DNA of 64,000 bases from Dolomedes plantarius (lineage: Eukaryota > Arthropoda > Arachnida > Araneae > Dolomedidae), in NCBI GenBank assembly GCA_907164885.2, contig OU015501.1:61875619-61939618 (forward strand). Direction: 5' to 3'. Positions 1 to 13,287 of this stretch are shown here, piece after piece (position 1 is the stretch's first letter; each line of letters starts with the position of its first letter). The notes beneath the pieces were generated by a model. It saw only the letters and a program-made list of their open reading frames with translations. It was not told the origin of the DNA and ran no database searches. A program made the position numbers and the translations under genes.

Positions 1-311
1 TCAAATGTAGTGATCCCACTGCACCCAATAACATCATACCATTGCTTAGCCGCTCCCCGCAGCCCTCTTTTTGCAATCACCAACTTTTGTGCGTCTGAGG
101 CAGGATAGCTGACGCAATGTTCCTCAACTGCCTCTAAATATCTAATGACAGATCCTTCCCCCGAAAACCAAGCATTTTGTGGTGCAGTCATGGCCACAAA
201 ATTAGCCAGATGCTGCCACCCTGAAGTCTGGCCTGTTTGGTGTTCTTCCTGGCCATTTAATGCTAATTGTTCTAACTGCTCGCGTAGCTGAGCTACTTCC
301 TCTGCTGACAT
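1..311 (-). CDS. LTR retrotransposon Gag, N-terminal part (runs off left edge)
   Basis: An open frame starts at the ATG at 311-309 and stays open to the left edge, about 103 codons. It begins MSAEEVAQLREQLEQLA, a likely amphipathic helix. It goes on to a stretch of the type found at the start of retrotransposon capsid domains, with WFSGEG and GAAKQWYD motifs (seen in sequence). The primer-binding site and LTR lie upstream in the expected order, which is the main reason for the call. Gag would form the particle that packages element RNA. The rest of gag and pol is outside the window, so intactness cannot be judged. Confidence 0.75.
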   Translation of the reverse strand, partial: MSAEEVAQLREQLEQLALNGQEEHQTGQTSGWQHLANFVAMTAPQNAWFSGEGSVIRYLEAVEEHCVSYPASDAQKLVIAKRGLRGAAKQWYDVIGCSGITTF

Positions 312-479
312 GCTAGTGCCGTAGATATTATACTTTTAGACAAAACTCAGAGTTTTACTATATAGAATGACACCATACACAATCGCTACTTCTTTGGCAC
401 TCTTCGTGCGAACTCCACAGCACTATAGAACACAATTCACAAATTTTTTATAATGTACAAACACTCACCTCTCTTTCGG
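312..479 (-). other. Untranslated leader of the LTR element
   Basis: This is the 168-bp stretch between the primer-binding site and the Gag start codon. I see no open frame or repeat in it. Its position makes it the 5' leader of the element's RNA. Confidence 0.5.
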
Positions 480-498
480 TCGAAATGGTCGGGCGCCA
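480..498 (-). other. Primer-binding site of the LTR element
   Basis: Read on the minus strand this is TGGCGCCCGACCATTTCGA, three bases after the end of the LTR. It starts with TGG, complementary to a tRNA CCA end, and TGGCGCC is a common retroelement start. I cannot name the tRNA primer. Confidence 0.7.
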
Positions 499-501
499 GT
501 A

Positions 502-1007
502 TGTGGTTCTTCCTTTTTTTGTGTGTTTGATTCCTTTTCTTTATATCTCTAACGGTCCAGGCACATTATAAAGTACGAGGGCTAACTTCGGAATAACTCC
601 TTTATTCTCTACGTAGAGGCAGACTAACATATACAGACTTGGGGCTTCCAAAATAATACACAACAGTACCGCAACCCGCGGTACTAAGAAACTAAAGGTC
701 GCAATGAATCCTTCAGGCAGAGTAGGCATTTACTAATAATACACGTAAACCTCGGCTCTGAGCTAGTTCTCGAAGTCGTGCAGCCACCTCGGCTAAATAC
801 CAATACACGCTCTATCAGTTAAACACCGCTATCACCTTCCATCAAGCTTGCCTCGGCTCTCTCCCGTATCGCTACTCCAGTCTTGGGCTTTTGCCAACTC
901 AGCGTGTGCCCTTTAAATAGATCAAACACCTGCGCCGAACTCACTTTGGCTGGCATGTACAGCGCTGCTACCAGAAATTTGCATCTGAGCAACACGCGAA
1001 CCCTACA
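502..1007 (-). repeat. 5' LTR of the left-edge retrotransposon
   Basis: On the minus strand this 506-bp block begins TGTAGGG and ends CCACA, giving TG...CA ends, and the primer-binding site follows. Near its upstream part is a TATA-like TATTTAAAG (around 910-920), and further on an AATAAA (600-605). That is the usual U3 promoter then polyadenylation order. The boundary at 1007 rests on the TGT start only, because the partner LTR is off the window. Short open frames inside it are not genes. Confidence 0.65.
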
Positions 1008-2100
1008 AATTCTTGTAGAGGAACTTACTAACTGAGGGTTTCTTTTAAACTATTCAAATGTATTTCAAAAGTTTCAGCTACACAGTCAAGCACTTTTCTC
1101 ATTTTTTTCCTTCTTTTATTTTAAATAAGATAAGGTTAAGAATGATTCCAAGTTATCATTTCAAGATACAATGTCCGGCTAAAGTATTAAATCCATTTCG
1201 GTCCGGCAAAGAGGATGATAATATTTTGCTGCGGTAATATCAAAAATTATGGCAGTCCACCCCCCATCCCCTTTCGAGGTGCCCGAGAGGATTCCACTCG
1301 ACGTGCGAGGGATGTTTGTTTATGAACGAAACTGTTTCTATGTACTGTTGTCTTTCCCGCTTAATAAATCTTTTACGCAAAGGTAGTTTATAATATTTAA
1401 GCATTATTTGTGCATTTCAAAGATTATTTGTCTGTTTTATATCTGTATTTTCAGAAGAAAATGAGTTTTGAAGTGGGTGTGGTGGATGTTTGTTGCTTAT
1501 TAACATTAATTAAAGTTCAATATAATTAAAATTAAATTTTTATAAAAATTGGTATTTCTTGATAATTCTATTTTTAAAAAACTGATAATCCTAATTTTCT
1601 AATATTTTTCATTATATATTATTTTTTTTTATTTAAATAAAAATATTTTTTTGGGGTTTGGTTTATAAATATAAGTAAGGTTTTTAATTACAGTTCAATT
1701 TTTTTAAAAAAAATGGTATTTCTAGATTTTTGCATTTTTATAAAACTTTGCAAAAGGTTTTATCTATTGTGATTTCCACATATTTTCCCTATTTTTCCTT
1801 AATTTAAAATTTTAATTTTTTGGGAGGGGTGGATGTAGAAGCGCTGAATGCATCCACTGTAGAACCACTGTTGAACATCCAGTGTTGAACATCCACAGTA
1901 GAACCGCTGCATGCTATAATGCACCGCGGTGTGTGGTCGAAAGACGGTCAAGAACAAAACTATTATAAGAACGTCAAAGGCAAATAAATAAAGGCTTGAA
2001 CACTAAGAGGACGTAAAAGAAATGCTGTCTGTGTGGCCATTGATAGCGATCAAAAGGTTATAAATATTGCAAGATAGATGGATGTTATTTTATGGCCCAC
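1008..2100. other. Gene-free AT-rich DNA
   Basis: No coding frame, RNA gene or mobile element is supported. At about 1845-1915 there is a short quasi-palindromic patch in which 'gaacatcca' and 'agaaccactg' type words recur. It is too short to assign. Confidence 0.5.
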
Positions 2101-3336
2101 AATAAAACTTTCAGCAGATAATGGTCAAAGTTGTATTTCAAATGAAAATTATGGTGGGGAGGTACTTCTTAGACTATGAACAGGAGCAGTATAGTAAGGG
2201 ACCGATTGGGGCAGGAACTGCTGGGGAAAAAACAGTCCACTGCCCAATGAGAGAATACGGGGTGGGCCAAAATGACCCCCGTAAACGGACACATCAAAAG
2301 CCCCTCAAAGACAAAAAGAAAGAGAGGTCCACAGATTTCGCTGGCTGTTTTCCTAGAGCTCGGACGATACAGAGTCCCGACTGCCTCGGAGTCTTGCGGT
2401 AGTGCCAGTAACCCGCCATGATGATCCTGTATATGACTTGATTTGGGCCCCTGTCGTCGAAACCATTTTTCAGAGCTGTATTCTTCAGCAGTAGTAAGGC
2501 AAACTATATGGTCAAAGTAATTATTTTTAGAGTCTATCGGGAGGAACTTACTACTGCGGCTTTAAAACCGTAATGTGGGCTTTAAAAACAGTTTGAAACG
2601 TAGGCAGAATAGAATTTCTCTTGATAAGTTTGCAGTGAAACTCCCTCAATTCAAGTCTACAGCAGGGTTCAGCGGTTGGCAGAAAATACAAAGAATCCCC
2701 CGTTCGAGTGCCTGTTGTTTTATTGGAAGGGGACTCCCTTTCTGTCATAGGGACATGACAGTAGTGTCACGGCCAGGGGCAGGAGAATTGAAAATTATGG
2801 GACGAAGTAAAATAATTGCTAAATATAAGAAAGAAACATGGCAAATGACGGGCAATAAAAAGAGAAAGGGAGAGAGCCAACAATATAGCGAATCGAAATA
2901 TATAGATTGTGCTTGTAGCCAGAAGTATAAGATAAAAGTTCAAGAGAGTGAGTTGCAACGAATAGAAGAAAAGAAGAAAGGGAAGACTAAATTTATGATG
3001 GCTATAAAACAGGCCACCATGCTTGATGCCGAAGCATGGGAAAAAAGTTAAGTGAGAGGGAGAATTTTATAAATCCTGCCCTTGATGCGCATTGGGGAAA
3101 AGAGGATTGAGAGGAGGCAACCACGGACTAATGACGATGGCATGGTAATAATATGACCAATGGAAATTGTAAGAGGTGGAGTCAGCATTAATAAGAGAAA
3201 ATAATATGAAATAAGAAAGGAAGGCACATATAACCTGTGATAAGAGTTAGTTAGAAGTTTGAAACAAGTAGTAGTATCAATCCGAGGGATATGTACGAAG
3301 AAATCCCGATGGTATAAATATAAGTCGTGGCCCATG
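2101..3336. other. Higher-GC purine-rich stretch, unassigned
   Basis: Composition shifts to GC-richer, purine-rich DNA compared with the flanks. Open frames of 93 codons (2121-2402) and 158 codons (2575-3051) exist on the plus strand. They match nothing I know, are rich in Lys, Arg and Glu as purine-rich DNA would give by chance, and have no clear splice or start context. It may be a degraded mobile element. I do not call a gene. Confidence 0.3.
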
Positions 3337-3528
3337 CAAAGGAGCCCTAATACCTAGGAAGAGAGCGCACCAGTATACCGTGCCGAGGGTCTGCAAGGAG
3401 TGAAGGAGTCATATAACCGATGATGAGCGTGCCCCAGTGTCCCGTGTTGACACTGGGGCAGTGTCAGCCATGGGGAGTGTCTGCCATGATTAAAGGAGCC
3501 TTGTACCAGACGAAGAAAGTGCCCTAGT
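3337..3528 (+). repeat. Three degenerate tandem repeat units
   Basis: Three related units start at 3337, 3401 and 3491. Each holds a pattern close to aaggagyc, then tacc, then ga-ga-ag, then gtgcccyagt. The offsets are 64 and 90 bases. The larger offset comes from extra sequence that includes a hairpin in unit two. Divergence is high. Confidence 0.45.
3430..3460. other. Perfect 12-bp hairpin within the repeat
   Basis: TGCCCCAGTGTC at 3430-3441 and its exact reverse complement at 3449-3460 are separated by 7 bases. It is GC-rich and sits in the second tandem unit. Function unknown. Confidence 0.6.
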
Positions 3529-5529
3529 TCTGTGCGATGATAATACAACGAACTTCGTCCTTACGAGTGCCAGCTGCCCATCGTAGTGATCCAACAGTCA
3601 TCTTTCGAGGTACCGACTTTTACGTTTCCTTTTATTACTGTCATTGTTTCTCAGTGTGTAGCCTTAATAACTAATATAGAGCGCGATGGTGATGTTATTT
3701 GAGTATAAAATGTTTAAGGAGATGACCGATAATTGGTAAAAAACAATTTAATTAATATGATGTTATGCTCATATATATGAGTAAATTTTGGTAGTAATGG
3801 AACATGGTTATATGAGTGATTATGTTTATAAAATGTTATCATAATAAGTGAATGAATTAAATATATGAAACGTAGTGAATGAATTTAGTAGTAAAGAAGT
3901 TGTGAGTAATGTGTAAATGAAGGAGGAAATATTTAGTAACTTGTATCGTATTATTTATGTGTTTTAATATTCAATAAATTAATTTGTCAGTGTAAACCAG
4001 AGTTGTTTCCATCATTTGGGAATCACAACAATTAATCAATGTACTAACCACAATCTTAAGCAATGAATTTAAAATCATAATCATCATTAACAGTAGATAT
4101 TTAATATCTAATAACCCAATCAATTAATTTAATTTACTTTTCACCGCCACACCTTCCAAGTAAAAATTTCTCACCACCATCCCATGAGGTCATGAACTCT
4201 TCTCAGTACAAGTTAATTGATGTTAAATTTTACTTTATATTATCTAATTATTGTTTTTTATTTATGTCTGTCTAGTTTTGAGATTTTGCTTCAAAAAACA
4301 ACCCTATCCGTTTATAAATTCTCAAGCAAAATATGAAAATGCTGGAGTTCAGTAACGGATTTTTCAGTTTGCATTGCCTCTATGGGAAAATTCGTTCAGT
4401 ACTCGCCGTGGCTTCTGGCACCAATTAACGTCAACTACCGACGTACCGCTGTATATTCCACTATTTCTCGCACTTGAATCAGATTCTTGAAAACTGTTAC
4501 TTAATCTATGTTTTCCCATGTTTTTGTTATCATGATTTGTATTTTCTCTCTTTTCACACTTTTTATTTCTAATATGCCTCTAATTTTAAAATTTAATACG
4601 GTAAAAAATATTAAAATAATACGTAAGATTTATGCTTGCAGATACTACATCCTGAGATTAGTTGAAACGTAACATTGAACGTTTAAATGGTCCAGAAAGT
4701 CTGTTTGAAAATCAATCAGCCTCAGATTACATTTTCCAAACAATTAGTTTTAAATGCACACATACGAGAATGCAGATCATAATGGTTATTACAGTTTCAC
4801 CATGGAGTAAAAAAAATTACAAAAACTAAAAAAGACCAGTTTGTGGACTACCTTCTGCAGTTGTCATCAGCTGATATACGTTGAGTCTAATACAGAAACA
4901 ATTTACTACAAAGAGATTACTACCAAATATTAAATATACCATATATTAAATTTCAATATAATTGTGTAACAATTTCCATATTTACAGTTATCTGCTACTC
5001 TTTATAACATATCAACTTTAAAAAATTTTACAAAACGTTCCTATCTCTCAGTCTCGCTCTCTCTGTTTGTACATATTCCTCCTCTGATGATATTTTAAAT
5101 TTTACATGTAAAATTAACATCTCTCTTACTATATGATTTTTTTTACAACTTTAGAGCGGGCTTTCCCATTCCTATTGCATTAAATTTGACAATCGCTCTT
5201 TTTGTTTTGAAATTGAAGTTTGCTCTTGTTCTTGAAACTGTTCGGGCAAATAACAGATCTCGTATAAAACATTCAAATACTTGTCTGTATTAAAATGGGG
5301 CAATCAGTTTTTTTTGGGGGGCGGGCTTAATGCAGATTCCCCCAGGGTCAATATTAATGGCATTAGCATTATTTGATACATACTGATACATTTTTGAAAG
5401 TGAATATAGGCTTTCCCTTTAACTTTTCTATTCTTAATTTTTTTGTTTATTTATCATAACTTCCATTAATGATGCGGTAATTTTTTCATCTATTAACGTC
5501 TTAAACATGTTTGCCTTACAGTCCATTTT
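3529..5529. other. Gene-free AT-rich DNA
   Basis: I see no supported gene, RNA or element in this 2-kb stretch. Confidence 0.5.
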
Positions 5530-5605
5530 CTAGCGGTGGGATATCTGGACCAGGGATCGAACCTGGCGTTCCTAACCTCAAATCGGTGCTCTTCTAGCCC
5601 AGAGA
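5530..5605 (-). repeat. tRNA-like SINE relic (copy A)
   Basis: On the minus strand there is a good Pol III B-box-like word, GGTTCGATCCC (5553-5563). It is preceded by a tRNA-like run ending AGAGCACCGATTTGAGGTTAGG. Three other places in the window (6105, 18550 and 19060) show the same layout in the same orientation. A full tRNA cannot be folded from it, so I call it a SINE head, not a tRNA gene. Confidence 0.45.
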
Positions 5606-6104
5606 AAAGAGGATTTTTAAATTTTAGATGCCTTCTCCATGTAAGATTTTCTTGTGCCTTAAGCATTTATCTTGAGGGCATTTACCCATAAATTTTTGTT
5701 GTCTATTTTGTTTAAGCGCACTGGATAGTGAATGAACATTACTAGCGTGAGGGTACAGCACGTGAAGATGTGTGTGTGGGGGGGGCATTACTGGAATAAA
5801 AATCCTAGCACATTATAAGGCAGATGATACTATAATTTGACATCTACGTGTTTTATACATGTTCCTGTGTTATTGAACTATTCGCACGAAGCTACGAACT
5901 CTGATTTTTTGGGTTCCATTCCTCACATATTACTCTATTTATTTTTTAGACAAACCACACAGCATGTCGTCCTTACATTTTATTTTTATTAATTTAGTGC
6001 TATTCAGAGGTGGTGAATTTTTTACTCAATAAATTTTTGTTATAATTTTGACTAATATTAAAAATCATTCTCCCTAATGTTTTAACTCTGCTTCAACAAA
6101 TGTC
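5606..6104. other. Gene-free AT-rich DNA
   Basis: Nothing supported here except a short G run with preceding TG repeats near 5770-5786. Confidence 0.5.
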
Positions 6105-6160
6105 TCACAGGATCTGGGACAAAACACAATATCCCTAACCTAAAATCTAAGTTTTCTTCT
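6105..6160 (-). repeat. tRNA-like SINE relic (copy D, weak)
   Basis: The plus strand reads like copy A around TCCCTAACC...TCTTCTA, with the B-box region decayed. It is supported only by similarity to the better copies. Confidence 0.25.
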
Positions 6161-8407
6161 AATTTAACTATGATAGTTTTGTAAGGAAGTTTCGTTTTTA
6201 AAAAATTTCATTTCCAACAAGCTTCTTAAATGCGTTTCTTATTATGATACCTTTTTTAAGATATATTTTTCATTTTCAAAAACGTTTATTTGCCTCTTTA
6301 ATGTTCTCAAGTAACCAATAAAGCATCTTACAAAATCCAAAAATAGTAGGATGCACCCTTCCTCCGTTAAGCAGTATTATCTCCTTGAAATCTCTTTAAA
6401 ACGTCTGAATTTTTCTACTCTAAACGTTTAGTACTTTCTTTGTTTCAGAGCAACGAGCCGATCTCCATGATTTTATTTAGTACGTCCTCCCGTAAACATT
6501 TAGGCTTTTAAACTGAAAACACATTTCATTGATATATCTTTTTAGTAGTATCATTTTAATTTTAAAAATTGGATTTAAATCTGTATTACTGAGACTTAAA
6601 AATTGCGTTCTTAGAACCGAGAAGAAATTATTATTTCTTGAATTCTCAAGTTTACAATCCCAGTCAGCAAGGAATTTTCAAAAATTAGACGGAAATCTTT
6701 TCATCCGTAAATTAAATTAATTTGCTTTAATGTTACCAAAAGTGCATACCTTTTAAAATAATGCATTCTTAAAAGGGATAAAAGTATTATGTAAGGCTTT
6801 TTAAAATTTTTAGTGTTTTAAATCCAATTATACTTTTAAGTGTAAAAATTTATTTACTTTCACTTTTAAATTTCAACGAACCTACTCCTCTCCTAATAGT
6901 GACGAATTTCTTTTCCCCCGAATAACAAGAAAAGCGTAAAAACAAAAACATCAAATCGGTGAGAAAATTAGAAATTACGTTTTGTGGAAACACTTTTGTG
7001 AATATGACCTCTAAACAAACCATTTTTATTTTGTCCAGCCGTTTAACTGTCGTCCCATGATAGAAAATGTTGCATGATTTTCAAAAGGAATTTTTATTCA
7101 TTTTGAGGATATCCATCAAATTGATAACTTCAGGAAATTTAAAGTTTTTCATAATTCGGTGTTTCAGTATATTCCTAAAAGTATATTAAAAGTCATGACT
7201 GGAATGTCTTGTGTAACTACCTATAAATAGATAGAGGACAATAATTTTTTTTTTAAATACGCTCTCGGGTCCAGGTACCTGAGTTACCTGAAAATTTGTA
7301 ATTCAGCGTCTTACACTAACAATTCATGAGTGCAGTTGATATGACAATGTACTCCCAACTATTATTAGGTGTATAAATGCAAGCAGACTCTTTAGCCATT
7401 AATTAAATGCTAAAATGGAATGAATCTGGGACCTTAGTAATTTCAAATGAGGTTTCATAGTTCCGCGTGAATCAGTGACCAAAACATTTAAAATTGTAAA
7501 GGCTTGTTAAGGAACACAGTCTGTCACTAACTTATGCCAGTATCGTTGTTCACGGATGAATCATTATCAGAATAGTGTATTAATTAACCTGCACCAAGAA
7601 ACTGGTGTTCGAGCAATAGTTAGCTGAAAAACAAAAACAGGGGTTCATCTGCCATTGAACAATAGTATGAAACTTTCAACAGCAATTCGATTACCCTCTT
7701 CATCGAAAGCATCGCAAAATTGCATATTTCTGCCGTGTAGGTACATAAACATTTAATTACTCTACGAATGCACATTGTCACGTACAGTGGAGTGAAGATC
7801 AAAAGCTAAGTGATTAGCACTTAAGGCATTATTCTTCTAGCATTTCAATTTTGTCGAACTACACAATGAAAATCATTAAATGCATTTAACGTACCAAAAT
7901 GTTCCCCGTTCATAGGTATTTGACAGCTACAAACTGAGTAATCAGGGAATTCCTAAGTCCACTAGGAAGGAGGGGGCTCCAAGGTTGACATTCCCACTCA
8001 GGTGGCGAAAAACACCAACAGTTATTAAGAGAGCTATGAGAAGAGCTTGGAGTCTAGGACTTATTATTATTATTATTATCTCAATACTCCTAGGCATTTA
8101 ATTTAGTTTCATTCACCATATCAGACCTAAAGAGTTATGAAACTCCAGATTAATCAACAATTTGTCAACCTAAGTCTCCTAAGGGTCTGGCTTTTGGTGA
8201 TCCATAGAAATTGTATTTGAAAACTAGTCTGCATTCTCATTTTGTCCGTACCGCATGAGCAGGAACACACTGAAACACGCCAGAGTCAGCCAAAGAGTTT
8301 AGTAATAATTTGCACTCATATATTCCATTTCAGTCCCATATTCTGTTGCTGGCAAAAATTTCCAAGACGGCCTTGGCATCTGAAAAATAACGGCCCTGAC
8401 AAAACAA
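6161..8407. other. Gene-free AT-rich DNA
   Basis: No supported feature. A short ATT trinucleotide run is present near 8063-8079. Confidence 0.5.
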
Positions 8408-8504
8408 CTTTTAGAGCTTTGCATCGTCTTGCAACTTTTGACAAACCATTTTTAGAGCTTTGCATCGTCTCTGGCAAGAAGACGATGCAAAGCTCTAAAA
8501 ATGG
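8408..8504 (+). repeat. Perfect 25-bp hairpin plus a third direct copy
   Basis: CCATTTTTAGAGCTTTGC and following bases (8446-8470) are repeated in exact reverse complement at 8480-8504, with a 9-base loop. A third copy of the core TTTTAGAGCTTTGCATCGTC lies upstream in direct orientation at about 8409-8429. The hairpin is the size of a microRNA precursor, but its stem is perfectly paired, which is unusual for one. It could equally be a local inverted duplication. Confidence 0.6.
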
Positions 8505-11500
8505 CTTCGAATTCACCATCAAAGGGTTTATTAAATTGCTATGAAAAAAGAAAAGAGATCATTGTAAATTCTACAACGAGCACGTTCATCCACCAGCGAA
8601 CCATTTGAAATTCATATATTTAGTGGTTATTATAGTACCTATTCTCTAATGATCTCGAGGGCGACATCACTAATCTGGCGGAAATCAGTAAAACTATTCC
8701 CAAAACTTAAATCCTGAGTTAAGTGATAGCTGGCCGGATCAAAACTAAGTTGAATATTTAAGTTTTTGCTTTGATTAATGACATAATGTCTCCATTAATC
8801 ACTATTTAAAAATACACCGCAAGAAAATTGCAGCATTTTTATCATATGATAAAGAGATTAAAGAGAGTATAGTAATTTGGAGCAACTGTATGGTAGAAAT
8901 TGTCCAGTGTATTTATTTCCTGCAGTAAAACGTTTTTGGTGGTTCTGTTCTATAATGTAAGGGATTCATCAAGCAAATATAACAACGTAATGGTCTCCGA
9001 ATTCTGCAGAAGAGTATCCAGACTGTTATGACTGTCTCAACTAACCGCTGCATATATGGCAAAAGATTTATTATTATTAAAATGAGTGCTTGATCGTAAT
9101 GATAATAACCGTAAGCGGTCACTCTGAAATCTCAGTCGTTCGCAAGGACTTACGTTTCGAAAAAATAAACGTTACCAGGATGACATATATGCAGCGTTAA
9201 TTTATGTATGTTACCCTGATAATTTATATAGAATGTAAGTGTAAATTTTTAAGTTTAATAAAAAAATCCAGTGACTAGTGATTATTGCAAAATATTTTAA
9301 ACAAAAATGACAGTAAAAAATCGTATTTTGCATAAAATTAAAGAAAATTATATATATTAAGGAAAAAAGCAGTACTATTAGTAATTCCTCATGGAGAGAT
9401 CTTCGAATTTCCCCAGTACAGGTTTGTTGACCAAATATGTTTTATTTCCTTTACTTTTATGATCTACCAAAAAAGACAAATTTTTACTGCTAAATTTCTT
9501 GCAGTATTTACTTAAAATATCTTGAAGTATTAACAATATGACGAATATCTATAAAACTTACAATATTAACAAACTTTCAGTTTAATTTATAAAGATAACA
9601 TAAAAAATTAATATTGCGATTATGAATGTAAAGTACTGTTTGAACCTTGGGACCCAAATGGTATACACCCAATTTTTTCTATATTTACAATATTTAAGTT
9701 GCAATAAAAAGTTGAATTCCCTTAAAGACAACACCTATAAGATATTTTAGAATTCAAGTTATAATATTGTAAACTACTTACGAAATTTGTTCTATTTATG
9801 AGGAATTTCTGTCGGCATACTTTATTTACATCTATTCTACATAAATTCAGTTATTTATTGAAAATTTTAAATACAGTGTCTAAAATGTGTATATGTTTGA
9901 TTTATGTTTAAAAATAAGCTTCAAGAAATATGCAACAGAAATTTGCCGTAAATTGTACAGAGTGGTAATTGCATTCCACGATTAAAAGTACATTTCTTTT
10001 ACATATCCGTACCATAATTGTAATACTTATTTTTGGATTAATTCAAAACGAAAAACATAAATTTATTAAAATCACAATTCGATTACCCCGTGAGCATTTC
10101 TAGTTCTGATTGGAGACTACCTTAATCATGAATTAGGGAGATTGCTGCTAATTATTTTTTCTTTGGCTACAAACCATTTGGAAGTTTCTGAACAAATTCA
10201 ATCAGAAAATTTATTGATAATTTATGTATATATGCATTATTTACATTGTTAGATTGAGCTGAAAAGTTAACTCTTAATTTCATCTGAAGATTTTTTTATC
10301 TTGGCATTAAAGGAGATAAAGAAAACATAACTTTTCTTTTTAATAAAAAACTTCGGAAATAATGAAATTCTATAATTTTATTTAGAAGCTATAACGAAGG
10401 AAAGCCAGACATATATTTTACAACTATAAAAAAGCACTTTTCACTCTGAACAATACATGATTGCAAACAAATAATACCTCATTAAAGGTTTGTTTCGTCG
10501 TATTATACTTTATAAATATTTCTCAGTTATTTCACCATACATATATCATTTGTTCATACATAAATCATGCAATAAAGATACTTTAACATGCGCTAACATT
10601 CTTATAAGAATGTATCAATTATAAAACTCATAGCATATACAAACAATGGACATCAGGAAAGGTTTGTTTTTCACATTTTCTTGTTGAAAAAGCCCTTACA
10701 TGAGATAAAAATTATAGGTCTGTTACTGGAAAGTTAAACTATTGTGGTTGGTGGAATGCAAGAAAATAAACATGCTGGAAATTCTTATTTCATGATATTA
10801 TTTTTCAGGAAGTAAAGAAAATTTATTTCACCAGTTTCAGTTTATACTAGGAATAAATTCTATTTCTATATGATTGTCAAGTGTGTATATTTTTCGAAAA
10901 CCCTCACCATGCTCTTATTTTAGATGAGCCATCCATCACTGATTCACCATTAAAATCAAATCTATTTAAATATATTTCATTATCGTTCAGCAGTTTTATT
11001 TTACACACTTGCAAGTCAGCATTATTTTATTCAGATAATTATTTTACTAAGACTAGCACTAATTCATAAAAGGGATGGAAACTTCATTCTCCTAATAAAC
11101 ATGTGTGTAATGAAAATAGTTTTATTGATATGATTTTTGGAAATTCTAATTTAAGTAACACAATTTTCAGACTATTACACTATTTATTCTAACTTTAATA
11201 CTTACAACATTTTAATTTAGTATTAAAGTAGTTAAATTTTCTTATTGAAAAAAAACGCAATCTTCACAATAATATTTACTTTGCGCAATAGATATACATT
11301 ATTATTGGGAGACTAAACATAGTGTAGAGCCTTTCATAGTTGTAATTCTACAGGTTTTAATTTAAGCTATCTGTTGCTATTGTAATATGCACAATATTAC
11401 TCAAAATGTTAAAACCTGAAATCATACAATATTAGACAATATACAACAAAAACTGAGAATCAACGTTGTTTATTTCCCATAAAACTTGAATGTACTTACG

Positions 11501-12577
11501 ATTGTTGAATTTACTTTTTCAGATTTCAAATATATTTATGATTTTTTCAAAATAATGAAGGTAATTTTTGTCCCCAAAGCTTACCATAAAAATACATTAC
11601 GAGAAAAATTTTCAAAATAAACAACTTTAAAAATTCTCTCCGTAGTTTATTGAAATAAATTAGTTCTCTTATTTTATATGCATAACGAAGTAATAATTGG
11701 AAAACTGCGTTTCACTAAAAAAAAATTGTGTGAAAAATATAAATTTTTCCCAACAAAAGTATTATTCATAAAATTTTGAATAAAAAAATTTGAATTTTCT
11801 GAACATTTCGTTCAATTTTCTGTGTGTAAGACTAATCAAACCTATTAAAAATATCCTAGCTCAATTAATATTTTCTAATAATTTAATTTAAGTGCATATT
11901 ATATTATTCTGAAATTAATTTTGCTCAACTATTTTACTTTAAAAAATATTATAACTCTAGATTTCTTTTTTCACGGAAATCTTTAATTTAGGATTTTGTC
12001 ACGTGTTATAACAATATTTTCAGTTTTTTCCTTGAGATGCTAAACATTTTTATGTGACCTTGACATAGAATATGTGAGTGTGGGTATTAATTATCCTTAA
12101 TTATTAATAATCCTTAACCGCCTTCTTTTTTTTTAAATATTTTCTGTTACTTGAAATAATCTTCTCTATCATTTTCTGTCAGAATAATCATCTCTACATA
12201 TTCCTATCGTGTGATTGCATTACATTTAAGAAACTTACAGACAAATTAAACAATTCTATAAATATTTTTAGTCAGCTACTATTAGTATCTTAACCTCGTG
12301 TTCAATTTTCATCAGAAAAGGTACATGATAAGCAATTTACAAACTTTAAGGAACACTCACATTACATGTCTAATGCATTATAACCTAAAAATAATTTTTA
12401 ATAATTGTATTAGATAATTTATCTTCAGAATACATTAATAATGCATTTTAATCACGTAATTCATTAATAAAATAAAGAGCGATGGATTATAAAATATTTT
12501 TGAAATTTGTGAGTTATCTTATATTAGAATCTCTACTATGCAGAAAATTCAGCAAATAATCGTAACTCTCAACACTT
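8505..12577. other. Long gene-free AT-rich stretch
   Basis: Four kilobases of very AT-rich DNA with no supported gene or element. It lies downstream of Gpb5 on that gene's strand, so its right end must hold the Gpb5 3' untranslated region. I found no AATAAA close after the stop codon. Confidence 0.5.
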
Positions 12578-13238
12578 TTACGGGTAATCTATAGGCTCTG
12601 TTGAATAAATTCGACCTGGCTTCGTTACAGGAGGGGAGAAAACTTCCTTCCGGGGATGTTGTTGTTCGAATGTAGGTATACCCTGGCAACTTGTCGAGGA
12701 AGAATCGCAGAGGAAGCAGGAACAAGTGAGCGCTTCAAAGTACTCGTATTCAGCTATTCGCAAATCTGCATCTGGATCACAATTTCGGAGAATGGTATTC
12801 CTTGGTATTCTTTTCTCGTGTACACAAACGGGATGAAACGGTCGCTTGAACGGAAACCGCCAATCTCCAATCTTTGAAAAAAAGAATTAAATAAATACAT
12901 TTTTATAAGCGATAAATATTAAAACTTCGGACATAAACATCTGAAGCAACTTTTTGTACCAGATTACTTAAAGAGAAATATATTTGTTAGTTCATTAAAA
13001 TGCTGATAACATGGCATCAGATATTTTCCAGTCAAATGTAAGCATTTTTTTTTAACGTAGGATTATGTTCCTCCATAACGGTACCTCGGAAAGCCAAATT
13101 TCAGACGTTAAAAACGTCCGTCCATCAGTCCTGACGAGTTATAATTTTGGAAGCGTGCAAACCCAGTCTGTATCGCTTCGACAAGCAGTAAACAGTTAAA
13201 CAAAAAAGTACCAAAATACGTTAAAATTTTTTCATACA

Positions 13239-13287
<49 letters not shown>

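Noticed and set aside
2575..3051. 158-codon plus-strand open frame
   Set aside because: No recognisable domain, purine-rich composition favours chance frames, and there is no splice or promoter support.
5530..5605. A functional tRNA gene
   Set aside because: Good B-box but acceptor and D arms cannot be paired. Related decayed copies elsewhere point to a SINE relic.
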